Shown piece by piece: positions 6,154-11,637 of a stretch of DNA of 11,637 nt (position 1 is its first letter; each line of letters starts with the position of its first letter). The notes under the pieces are model-generated. The model searched no databases. It was not told the DNA's origin and was given only the letters and a program-made list of their open reading frames with translations. The translations under genes were made by a program, and so were the position numbers. Source of the stretch: Candidatus Peregrinibacteria bacterium (lineage in GTDB: Bacteria > Patescibacteriota > Gracilibacteria > Peribacterales > Peribacteraceae); contig JACRIG010000035.1 of assembly GCA_016215715.1 (NCBI GenBank), forward strand, positions 1 to 11,637, given 5' to 3'.

Positions 6154-6528
6154 CTTTGTATGTGTCTCCAGTTTGTTTTGCTATCTGCAGTCAGAAGAAT
6201 GCAGAGCGTTTGTGTGGATTGTGTGGTGAGGTACCACGATCTTTGCCCTACTTCGGTTCTTATTTATCCTCGAAACCTATCGAGTTCCCCGGACCGGTCC
6301 GCCGCACGTTCGTGAGAACGAGGGGAACACTGGAGAATGGTGGGGTGCCCCGACCAATTGCCTCACAATTGGATGGGGAACATTGTAGAGCAGAGAGAAG
6401 GATGATCACTTACTGTACGAGACACGTGCCCAGGCTCAGAAGTGTGCAAAGGGGTTGCAATGTGTGGCTGAGGGGAACGAGCGTAAAGATGTTGGTGACC
6501 ATCATCCTCTCTGTTACTTAGGTCCGTT
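6144..6528 (+). ncRNA. Candidate structured non-coding RNA of unknown class, ~385 nt
   Basis: A nested set of exact helices gives a closed fold. P1: AACGGACCT (6144-6152) with AGGTCCGTT (6520-6528). Domain I is closed by TCTCCAGT (6165-6172) with ACTGGAGA (6329-6336) and contains hairpins at 6180-6207, 6217-6241 (stem GTGGT/ACCAC), 6269-6284, and 6284-6328 (GTTCCCC/GGGGAAC, enclosing a GTGA-capped stem at 6307-6320). A separate hairpin lies at 6348-6378 (CCAATTG/CAATTGG extended by CCCC/GGGG). Domain III is closed by 6391-6409 with 6495-6513 and holds a hairpin at 6435-6472. The plus strand is favoured by wobble pairs that become A/C mismatches on the other strand (6352-6374, 6222-6238, 6216-6242, 6179-6208), by the GNRA loop, and by purine-rich junctions. 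I see no RNase P, tmRNA, SRP or 6S hallmarks. No open frame here looks like protein. The strand is not certain. Confidence 0.55.
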
Positions 6529-6540
6529 CCGCTCTGTGGG

Positions 6541-6571
6541 TGTCATGGTGGGCGGCGACGAACCACGGTGG
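6541..6571. repeat. Dispersed palindromic repeat TGTCATGGTG..., copy 2
   Basis: TGTCATGGTGGGCGGCGACG followed by AACCACGGTGG; the arms are imperfect (CATGGT with ACCACG). It lies 12 bp after the closing helix of the candidate RNA and before the plus-strand terminator. Confidence 0.6.
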
Positions 6572-6587
6572 TGTGAAGGACCTTGGA

Positions 6588-6621
6588 CTGTACTCTTCTT
6601 TAGTTCAGACTTTTTGTTTTT
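6588..6621 (+). terminator. Possible intrinsic terminator, plus strand
   Basis: CTGTACT (6588-6594) pairs with AGTTCAG (6602-6608) with one U/U mismatch and a seven-base loop, followed by AC and T5-G-T5. The stem is weak but the T tract is strong. It would end a plus-strand transcript carrying the candidate structured RNA. Confidence 0.4.
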
Positions 6622-6625
6622 GAAT

Positions 6626-6637
6626 GGCTGCGCAGCC
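6626..6637. repeat. 12-bp palindrome GGCTGCGCAGCC
   Basis: A perfect palindrome in AT-rich DNA, followed on the plus strand by a T-rich stretch (GATTTGTGTTTCTTTT). It could act as a second plus-strand terminator after 6588-6621, but the only loop possible is GCGC on a four-base stem. Confidence 0.35.
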
Positions 6638-6664
6638 GATTTGTGTTTCTTTTAGTATTGATTC

Positions 6665-6705
6665 CGATTTGTCATGGTGAGCGGCGACGAACCATGAACA
6701 AATCG
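6665..6705. repeat. Dispersed palindromic repeat TGTCATGGTG..., copy 3, extended palindrome
   Basis: CGATTTGTCATGGT (6665-6678) is the inverse of ACCATGAACAAATCG (6691-6705) with one bulged base, giving a 14-bp stem and a 12-base loop. The inner part matches the copies at 5492 and 6541. Here the flanking bases also pair, making this the most complete palindrome of the three. Confidence 0.7.
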
Positions 6706-6855
6706 TGTCATCGTACGCAGACCCGAAAAAAATCGCAAGGAGTCGGGCTGTCGCGTTATCCACATTCTGTTTTTGAATACAATATGTGTTCGGAAAAAGA
6801 AGGAGAAAGATTATTTTCTCGGAGGAGAGATTAGGAAACAGAATAAAGACTTTTG
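6706..6855. other. AT-rich spacer with no supported gene
   Basis: Between the last palindromic repeat and the next gene I see no credible coding region. A short inverted pair, CCCGA and TCGGG, flanks an A-rich loop near 6722-6749. A minus-strand frame running 6859-6605 exists but crosses the palindromes and is not protein-like. Confidence 0.4.
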
Positions 6856-7128
6856 TCACGCATCATGCACCTTCATTCTTTCGACATCGGCAGGGGACAC
6901 GCAGATCCGATCTTTCGTTGCTTTCCCAAAAATGCCAATCAGATATCCGCGTATCGTATCACCTTCGACGAGATGAATGCGGTCTCCTTTATGAAACTTC
7001 AGCGTGCTGGTCGCTCTTCCTCTATTAATCGGGAATGTAACGCTGACAGGCTCCGCAAGGACATACTCGGTATCATGCTGGAGGATTTCCGAGAGGGGAA
7101 CTGCCGCAGGAAATCTTTCCATGTTCAT
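6856..7128 (-). CDS. Small protein of unknown function, 90 residues
   Basis: I do not recognise this protein. It has no signal peptide or membrane segment and a mixed, charged composition. The second half (TLKFHKGDRIHLVEGDTIRG, about 42-61, then YLIGIFGK) alternates in a way that suggests a small beta-barrel, and KGDRIHLVEGDTI resembles turns in SH3-like folds; this is inference. It is believable as a gene because it has a good promoter (7152-7179), lies in its own interval, and its frame is free of the repeats nearby. ATG at 7128 and ATG at 7122 are both possible starts; neither has a Shine-Dalgarno. It is downstream of the TPR gene on the same strand, across a 73-bp gap with its own promoter, so it is probably transcribed separately. 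Confidence 0.65.
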   Translation of the reverse strand: MNMERFPAAVPLSEILQHDTEYVLAEPVSVTFPINRGRATSTLKFHKGDRIHLVEGDTIRGYLIGIFGKATKDRICVSPADVERMKVHDA

Positions 7129-7138
7129 AGTGGAAGCG

Positions 7139-7191
7139 GGGAATTGCGCTTATGATAGCACAAAATGCTCTCTATGCAATTCCCGCGGGAA
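7139..7191. repeat. Inverted repeats around the promoter of the 90-residue gene
   Basis: GGGAATTGC (7139-7147) and GCAATTCCC (7176-7184) are exact inverted repeats, one over the predicted start of transcription and one over the -35. A 12-bp palindrome TTCCCGCGGGAA (7180-7191) adjoins the right arm and lies just after the TPR gene stop. It may be an operator, part of a terminator for the TPR gene, or both. Confidence 0.45.
7152..7179 (-). promoter_or_regulatory. Promoter of the 90-residue gene
   Basis: On the minus strand TTGCAT (7174-7179), a 16-bp spacer and TATCAT (7152-7157; 5 of 6) with an upstream TGC giving an extended -10. The leader would be about 17 nt, so this gene is not predicted to be leaderless. 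Confidence 0.5.
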
Positions 7192-7201
7192 ATGAAGCAA
7201 T

Positions 7202-8521
7202 TCACAGTTTCTTCAATTTCTCCTGCACCGAATTCGCATTGGGATTTTTCTGCAGAGCCGTCTGGTACGCCTTCTTCGCTTCCTCTTTCTGATCCACCGT
7301 CACGGCGGTATCGCCGAGAAGTTCGAAGCTGCGGGCGTCGTCCGGCCATTTCTGCGTCGCTTCCACGGCTTTCAGGTACGCCTCCTGCTTTTTCCCGAGT
7401 TGGAGTGCGACGGAAATAAATTCACGGTAGGTATCGAGATTCGCGTCGGGGAGCGTCGTGAGCGTCTGCTCCTGCTCCATCGCGGTCACCGCATCATTCG
7501 CTTTCAGCGCGACCTTTGCGAGGAGGCGGCGGGCGTCCGACTCGGGTTCGAAGCGGTTCTGGATCGCGTACTTCAGGAACGTCATCGCGTTCTGGCTGTC
7601 TCCGAGCGCGGCATAACTGCGGCCGAGGAAGTACTGGATCTCCGGTTTTTCGGGGTCGAGCGCGTAGGCACGCTCGAAACTTGCGACAGCTTCGCGGGCA
7701 CGATTTGTCGTCAGTTCGCAGTATCCCTGAATGATCCACGCATCGCGGTAGTCGTCCTGCACGGTCGTCACGCGCGAGAGGATGGGGAGCGCCAGTTCAC
7801 ATTCCTGCACCTGCGCGAGCGCATGAGCGACGAGCGTCTGCAGATGCGACGGGGGACTGACAGGAAAGAGCGCGTACTCGTCGTAGGCAGACAGGAGTGT
7901 GCGCGCGTACGTCCGCAGCACCGGCTCCCAGCCCTCGATGACCTGCCGCAACTGTGACTTCGCTTCGTCGGTGTTTCCCTGCACGATGGCGAGCAGCGCG
8001 AGGCCGTAGTGCTGCTGCGGCGAAGGTGTTGCCGACTGCAGAAGCTGCGACGCTTTCACGAGGTCGGCGGAACGCAGCAGGATGATCGACTCGATGAGCA
8101 GCAGGTCTTCACTGCGGGCGCCGGCTCTCCGGAGTTTTTCCAGAGTGTTGCGCGCGGCGGGAATATCGCGGATCTGCAGCTGCGCCTGTGCGAGCTTCCG
8201 CAGTGCCGTCAACCCTCCGCCGGTGTCTACCGCTTTCTGATACTCTCCGGCGGCAGATGCCCACTCGCCCTGCAGGGCCAGCAGATCGCCCGTCCGCAGA
8301 TGGAGAAGAGACTCATCGCCGGTGGCATCAAGGAAGTCGTCCGCCGGGAGGGTCGAGCCTGTCTGCGACCCCGGTCGCAGCCGATCCGTGACGTTTCGTA
8401 ACTGTCTGCCGAGATCCGAACGCGTACTGCTGAGTTCCCACCACAGAAATCCGAGCAGAACCACGACGCAGCACACGGCTGCGAGGATGGGGGAGAGGAT
8501 TCGTGGGGGCAGGCGCTTCAT
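7202..8521 (-). CDS. Membrane-anchored tetratricopeptide repeat protein
   Basis: A 439-residue protein with a basic start and one hydrophobic segment (about 10-30, ending GFLWWEL), then helical repeats to the C-terminus. TPR units are clearest at about 70-100 (LLHLRTGDLLALQGEWASAAGEYQKAV region), 259-322 (two tandem units including FLGRSYAALGDSQNAMTFLKYAI) and 396-429 (SFELLGDTAVTVDQKEEAKKAYQTALQKNP). TPR scaffolds bind other proteins; partners cannot be predicted, and exported TPR proteins often assist envelope assembly. ATG at 8521 is preceded at 7 bp by an extended -10 element. A long palindromic repeat separates it from the conserved gene upstream, so it is probably its own transcription unit. 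Confidence 0.85.
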   Translation of the reverse strand: MKRLPPRILSPILAAVCCVVVLLGFLWWELSSTRSDLGRQLRNVTDRLRPGSQTGSTLPADDFLDATGDESLLHLRTGDLLALQGEWASAAGEYQKAVDTGGGLTALRKLAQAQLQIRDIPAARNTLEKLRRAGARSEDLLLIESIILLRSADLVKASQLLQSATPSPQQHYGLALLAIVQGNTDEAKSQLRQVIEGWEPVLRTYARTLLSAYDEYALFPVSPPSHLQTLVAHALAQVQECELALPILSRVTTVQDDYRDAWIIQGYCELTTNRAREAVASFERAYALDPEKPEIQYFLGRSYAALGDSQNAMTFLKYAIQNRFEPESDARRLLAKVALKANDAVTAMEQEQTLTTLPDANLDTYREFISVALQLGKKQEAYLKAVEATQKWPDDARSFELLGDTAVTVDQKEEAKKAYQTALQKNPNANSVQEKLKKL

Positions 8522-8537
8522 CGGGAGAAGTGTAGCA
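8519..8537 (-). promoter_or_regulatory. Extended -10 element before the TPR gene (possible leaderless promoter)
   Basis: On the minus strand TGCTACACT: TG, one base, then TACACT (8529-8534; 4 of 6). Seven bases separate it from the ATG. No good -35 is seen; that position falls in the palindromic repeat copy. No Shine-Dalgarno is present. Confidence 0.4.
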
Positions 8538-8541
8538 GACT

Positions 8542-8617
8542 CGTTGCTCGTTTCTTGTTGGCTCGTTGCTCGTTACGTAAAAAAAGCGAACAACGAGAAA
8601 CGAATCAACGAGCAACG
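8542..8617. repeat. Long palindromic repeat, copy 2
   Basis: Left arm 8542-8569 and right arm 8585-8617 match the copy at 4064-4156 (27 of 28 and 33 of 33 positions). The loop here is short and A-rich (ACGTAAAAAA) with no second repeat inside. It begins immediately after the TGA of the upstream minus-strand gene and ends just before the -10 of the TPR gene. On the minus strand it would form a large hairpin with a T-rich loop. Confidence 0.8.
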
Positions 8618-9280
8618 TCACTCTGTTTTCTTTTTCCTGGGCTTCTTCGCAACTTCTTTTGCTTCGGCAACAACCGGACTCAGTTCGCCGTCTTCCTCTT
8701 CTGCGCTTTCGGTTCCGAGCGACGCTCTCGCGGCGGCTTCGGCGAGTTGTTTGGGGATGACGGCTTCCACGGCGGCCCAGTTGGCTTCGCCGGCCGAAGG
8801 GAGGAGCACCGTCACCTGATCGCCGACTTCGGCGCGATAGAAGGTGACCGATGCGAGAAGAACGCGGAAGGTTTTGCCTTCGCTGAGCACTTTGTACTGG
8901 CCGTCCTCCTGAATCAGCACGCCTTTCGTCGTGCGGCGATCAATGGGGGCGATCTGCTTGTAGATGAACTTGCCTTCGTCGGTAATGGTGAGTTTCATGC
9001 CGTCGCCCTCGACCAGTTTGCTCTTCGACGCGTAGTTGGCGGGGACGGGATACGTCTGTCCTCCGGAATCCACCATGTTCTGTCCGTCGAAAATTCCTTC
9101 CACCACTTTGCCGCTCACAGAACCCGGCGCACTCACACGCGACGCGCGGATCATGTGACGTTCCTTCGAGATATCGCTGACACCCGTCAGTTCACGGAGC
9201 AGCGCGGATGCGGTCCTGAGGGAACTTTCCGCGCTCCCGAGGAGTTCCTGAATGTGGGTGAGGGTGGATTCGTCGGCCAT
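8618..9280 (-). CDS. Conserved protein of unknown function, family recalled as typical of CPR bacteria
   Basis: A 220-residue protein. The start at ATG 9280 is chosen because the longer frame to 9475 would overlap the kinase gene and encodes a non-protein-like arginine/proline-rich stretch. Residues 1-30 form a short helical region (IQELLGSAESSLRTASALLREL). The central domain, about 50-165, is beta-rich and contains VVEGIFDGQNMV, YPVPANYASKSKLVEGDGMKLTI, FIYKQI and LLASVTFYRAEVGDQVTVLLP. From memory this pattern is conserved in many Parcubacteria, Microgenomates and relatives and is usually annotated hypothetical; a search would settle it. The tail is acidic, then lysine-rich (KKPRKKKTE), suggesting nucleic-acid or ribosome contact (inference). 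It starts 26 bp after the kinase gene, probably in its operon. Confidence 0.85.
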   Translation of the reverse strand: MADESTLTHIQELLGSAESSLRTASALLRELTGVSDISKERHMIRASRVSAPGSVSGKVVEGIFDGQNMVDSGGQTYPVPANYASKSKLVEGDGMKLTITDEGKFIYKQIAPIDRRTTKGVLIQEDGQYKVLSEGKTFRVLLASVTFYRAEVGDQVTVLLPSAGEANWAAVEAVIPKQLAEAAARASLGTESAEEEDGELSPVVAEAKEVAKKPRKKKTE

Positions 9281-9306
9281 AAGAGTGGAGGTTAAAAGAG
9301 AAAGTG

Positions 9307-10293
9307 TCAGAAGGATTTGGATTCCACAGTCAGAGCCGATTTGTCGATGGCGGACTGGATCTGGGTTTCTGTGAGGAGGCCGGGCTGGGCTCCGATGACG
9401 CTCACGACACTTGCTCCGTTTATTGTACCGGCGCGCAGGGCCGTTGGCAAGTCTTTGCCCCGTACAAGTGCCCACGTCATCGCAGTCCCGAAGGCGTCGC
9501 CGGCGCCCGTCGTGTCCATCACTTTTGCGGGGAGACAGGGGCAGAAATGGATCTGCGTTCCGTCGGTCGCGAAGGAACCGTTTTTGCCGTCGGTAACGCA
9601 GGCGATGCGGGTGCCTGCGGCGATCATCACGCGCAGTGCTTCCTCTGTTGTCTTCTTTCCGGTGAAGGCGATTGCCTCTTCCCTGTTCACGATCAGTAGC
9701 TCGGTTCTCGCGACGAGGAGTGCGTTGTTTTTTTCGCGGATGCCGCGGTCGATCTGGCAGCCGCCGGGATTCCAGGTGAGGTGCGGAGGGCGGGTGTCCG
9801 TGAGCATCTTCAAAATATCATCTTCGATGGCGCAGCTCGCTTTATGAATGTGATTGAGGTAGACCCAGTCGGCGGCCGCCGCCTGGCTGCGATCAAAGGT
9901 GACGTCGTGGAGGTGGGCATTGGTGCCCGGCTCGTTGAGAATCACGCGCTCGCTCTGCGCGAGGAGGACGATGGAGAAACTGCTCGTTTCGTGTTCGACG
10001 ACGGTGATGCCTTTGGTTGAGACGTTCTCTGTCTCCAGATTTTTGAGCATCATGCCGCCCCACTGATCAGAGCCGACGACACCCGCGCAGGCGGCAGAGC
10101 ATCCGAGGCGCGAGAGTCCCACGGCCGTGTTCGCCGCTCCGCCGCCGCATCCGCTCACCACCCGGCGGACGGGGATTTTGCTGCCGAGTTGCAGCTGAAA
10201 CATGTGTGTTCCGTCCCTTCCCTCTGCGACCTCATGGTCGACATCGACGAAGAGATCGTAGGTGAGGCCTCCGATGGAAACGGTGTGTGACAT
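9307..10293 (-). CDS. PfkB-family carbohydrate or nucleoside kinase
   Basis: A 328-residue ribokinase-superfamily kinase that phosphorylates a sugar or nucleoside with ATP in the cytoplasm. PfkB signature 1 is at residues 47-64 (SGCGGGAANTAVGLSRLG). Signature 2 is at 260-267 (DTTGAGDAF) with the catalytic aspartate D266 in the anion hole. NREEA (203-207) and TDGKNGS (234-240) are further family elements of the nucleotide site. Length is normal. Substrate specificity cannot be read directly; adenosine, ribose and fructose kinases all share this pattern. The start at ATG 10293 is six bases after the stop of the surface-protein gene, without a Shine-Dalgarno, which suggests co-transcription. Confidence 0.92.
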   Translation of the reverse strand: MSHTVSIGGLTYDLFVDVDHEVAEGRDGTHMFQLQLGSKIPVRRVVSGCGGGAANTAVGLSRLGCSAACAGVVGSDQWGGMMLKNLETENVSTKGITVVEHETSSFSIVLLAQSERVILNEPGTNAHLHDVTFDRSQAAAADWVYLNHIHKASCAIEDDILKMLTDTRPPHLTWNPGGCQIDRGIREKNNALLVARTELLIVNREEAIAFTGKKTTEEALRVMIAAGTRIACVTDGKNGSFATDGTQIHFCPCLPAKVMDTTGAGDAFGTAMTWALVRGKDLPTALRAGTINGASVVSVIGAQPGLLTETQIQSAIDKSALTVESKSF

Positions 10294-10299
10294 ACTGAT

Positions 10300-11637
10300 T
10301 TAGTGGCCGTAGTGTTTCCGGATTGCAGCCATGAATGCGGCGGTCTGTCTCATGGTTTTGCGCCGCTGCCACTGCCAGGCGCAGAAGCCGAGGGCGAGTG
10401 CGCCGATGCCGAACCACACGAAGCCGGGGAGTCCGCTCTGGACGTTCTTCGGCGTATGACTGAGCGCGATGGCGTCGGGATTGAAGGGGATCGGGTCGCT
10501 CGCGCCGGGGGTGAATGCCGTGCCGTTTGCCTGCGGCGTGCCCGAACCTTCCGTGATGAGGTCGGTGAGTTCGTCGCCCGTCACCGTGATCGGCGTGAGG
10601 CGGATGAAGTACGTGACGCCATTGATCAGGTCGCCGAGCGTGTATGCCTGCGGCGAGCCGTCGTCGGTTTTCTTCGCCGCAATCATCCGCTTCTCGCTGA
10701 AACTTCCCGGCTTCACGCCGTACTCCAGTTTGTAGGACTGGAGCGACACTTTCGGCGTCTGCCATTCGAGGAGGAGCTTCCCGTCGCCGGGGGTAGTCTT
10801 GAGGACGATGCCGGGCACGTCGACTTTCAGGACCACGCTCTTCTGCGAACTCTCGCGTTTGCCCTGCACCGCCGTCGCTGCGAAGTAGTAGGTGCGGCCG
10901 GCGACGAGTCCCGCGACGGTGGCTTTGGTCGTGACGCGACCGGTGTCGAGCGTATAGAGGAAATTGTCGGGTTTTTCGCCGACGTAGATGCGGTACCCGT
11001 CGACTTTCTCGCTCACGCCGTCCCATTCGAGTGCCGCGGCGTTCGACTTGGCCGAGCCCCGCAGATTCTGGACGGTCGGCAGACTCTGGAGCCCGACCGT
11101 GAAGGTAGTGCGTACTTCCGTCGCGTTGCCGGCGGCGTCGGTGGCCGTCACGACCGGCTGGTACGCGCCGTCTTCGGGAGCGGAGAAGACTCCCTGATAC
11201 GAGCCGCTGGCGGTGGGGTTCTCGCTCAGTGTCAGCGTCACATCACCACTCGTGGGGGAAGGCAGCAATTGCAGCGACACGCTCTTCAGTTTCGGGTCAC
11301 TCTGGACGACGACGAGGACTTTTTCTCCGGTGCCCGGCTTCTCCGGCGAAAAGGTAATAGAGCTGATTTGCGGAGCGGTGGTATCCAGCGTGAGTTCGAT
11401 GGGGCCCGAGTCGCTCGCGCCATTCGCGTCGCGCACCCGGATGGTGAATTCGCGCTTGGCCGGATTGAGGGCGACGGGGATGCTGAAGTTTCCGTCCTTG
11501 TCGGTGGCGCCCGTGACGTCCGCAAGGCCTCCCATCACTATGAGGTTGGCGAACGTCGGGCCCTTTCCCTCCACGACGATGTTCAGTGTGTTCACGCTGT
11601 CGCCGTTGAGAGGTGTCGAGACCGCGATCTGTGACGG
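10300..11637 (-). CDS. Surface protein with Ig-like and fibronectin type III domains and a C-terminal membrane anchor, 5' truncated
   Basis: The frame is open to the right edge, so the N-terminus and presumably a signal peptide lie outside. The GTG at 11595 is an internal codon; numbering here starts from it. Residues 1-72 form one Ig-like sandwich (ending IELTLDTTAP) and 75-168 a second (ITFSPEKPGTGEKV... VVTATDAAGNATEVRTTF). Two fibronectin type III domains follow: 172-260 (YRIYVG, GRTYYFAATAV) and 262-355 (YKLEYGVKPG, GVTYFIRLTPI). A hydrophobic segment at 390-409 and a basic tail (RRKTMRQ...) anchor it with the C-terminus in the cytoplasm. There is no LPxTG sorting signal. It is probably an adhesive or structural envelope protein. 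It leads the kinase gene by six bases. Confidence 0.88.
   Translation of the reverse strand, partial: PSQIAVSTPLNGDSVNTLNIVVEGKGPTFANLIVMGGLADVTGATDKDGNFSIPVALNPAKREFTIRVRDANGASDSGPIELTLDTTAPQISSITFSPEKPGTGEKVLVVVQSDPKLKSVSLQLLPSPTSGDVTLTLSENPTASGSYQGVFSAPEDGAYQPVVTATDAAGNATEVRTTFTVGLQSLPTVQNLRGSAKSNAAALEWDGVSEKVDGYRIYVGEKPDNFLYTLDTGRVTTKATVAGLVAGRTYYFAATAVQGKRESSQKSVVLKVDVPGIVLKTTPGDGKLLLEWQTPKVSLQSYKLEYGVKPGSFSEKRMIAAKKTDDGSPQAYTLGDLINGVTYFIRLTPITVTGDELTDLITEGSGTPQANGTAFTPGASDPIPFNPDAIALSHTPKNVQSGLPGFVWFGIGALALGFCAWQWQRRKTMRQTAAFMAAIRKHYGH

Noticed and set aside
6027..6521. Plus-strand frame of 164 codons across the toxin-antitoxin promoter and the structured region
   Set aside because: It starts antisense inside the antitoxin gene, its product is not protein-like, and the bases are better explained by the nested helices.
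6144..6528. RNase P RNA, tmRNA, SRP RNA or 6S RNA
   Set aside because: The RNase P core (GAGGAAAGTCC-like), the tmRNA acceptor/T-arm ends and tag frame, the SRP apical GGAAG region and the 6S open-bubble layout were looked for on both strands and not seen. A covariance search is still needed to exclude divergent forms.
6081..6855. CRISPR array or attachment sites in the gene-poor stretch
   Set aside because: The repeats are few, palindromic, irregularly spaced and not separated by uniform spacers; no integrase or cas gene is near.
6605..6859. Minus-strand frame of 84 codons starting with GTG that overlaps the TGA of the 90-residue gene
   Set aside because: The overlap looks like coupling, but the frame runs through a palindromic repeat and a 12-bp palindrome, its composition is not protein-like, and no family is recognisable.
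9281..9475. N-terminal extension of the conserved CPR-type protein to 9475
   Set aside because: It would overlap the 3' end of the kinase gene by about 170 bp and encodes an arginine/proline-rich stretch; the family-like sequence begins at the ATG at 9280.
10303..11634. Long plus-strand frame of 443 codons opposite the surface-protein gene
   Set aside because: A GC-rich antisense shadow: its product has no recognisable domains, while the minus strand encodes clear Ig and FN3 domains with a membrane anchor.

Overview
The window looks like chromosomal DNA from a small-genome bacterium, most likely of the Candidate Phyla Radiation (Patescibacteria); a Peribacteria-like lineage would fit. Three points suggest this. 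One protein (8618-9280) belongs to a family I recall as widespread in CPR genomes. The genes are GC-rich (roughly 55-60% by eye) with short palindromic repeats between them. Almost no gene has a Shine-Dalgarno sequence. TGA is an ordinary stop codon here (rel, secF, dinJ-like, TPR gene), so this is not a code-25 Gracilibacteria/Absconditabacteria genome. The taxonomic call is inference.

Layout. 1-1335 (+): 3' part of a bifunctional-type Rel/SpoT (p)ppGpp enzyme that ends without an ACT domain. 1484-1735 (+): a small SemiSWEET sugar transporter in an AT-rich islet flanked by GC-rich hairpins and a 12-bp inverted repeat. 5463-1818 (-): an anchored protein of unknown function, then SecF, then trigger factor; secF and tig overlap by 4 bp, giving a secretion and nascent-chain folding unit. 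6080-5524 (-): a DinJ/YafQ-type toxin-antitoxin pair with its own promoter and operator-like palindrome.

6081-6855 contains no convincing protein gene. It holds the most interesting object of the window: a ~385-nt segment (6144-6528) that folds into a closed multi-domain structure. A perfect 9-bp helix joins its two ends and encloses a multibranched domain, a long hairpin and a second elongated domain. I cannot assign it to RNase P, tmRNA, SRP or 6S RNA. It is followed by copies of a dispersed palindromic repeat.

7128-6856 (-) is a small protein of unknown function with a good promoter. 8521-7202 (-) is an anchored TPR protein. From the right edge, an exported Ig/FN3 surface protein (truncated), a PfkB-family sugar/nucleoside kinase and the CPR-type conserved protein are closely spaced on the minus strand and probably form one operon.

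Two themes cross the window. First, four genes carry a TAnnnT -10-like hexamer only 6-7 nt before the start codon and have no Shine-Dalgarno, which predicts leaderless mRNAs. Second, dispersed palindromic repeats sit exactly at gene ends, in places supplying stop codons, C-terminal residues or a -35 element.
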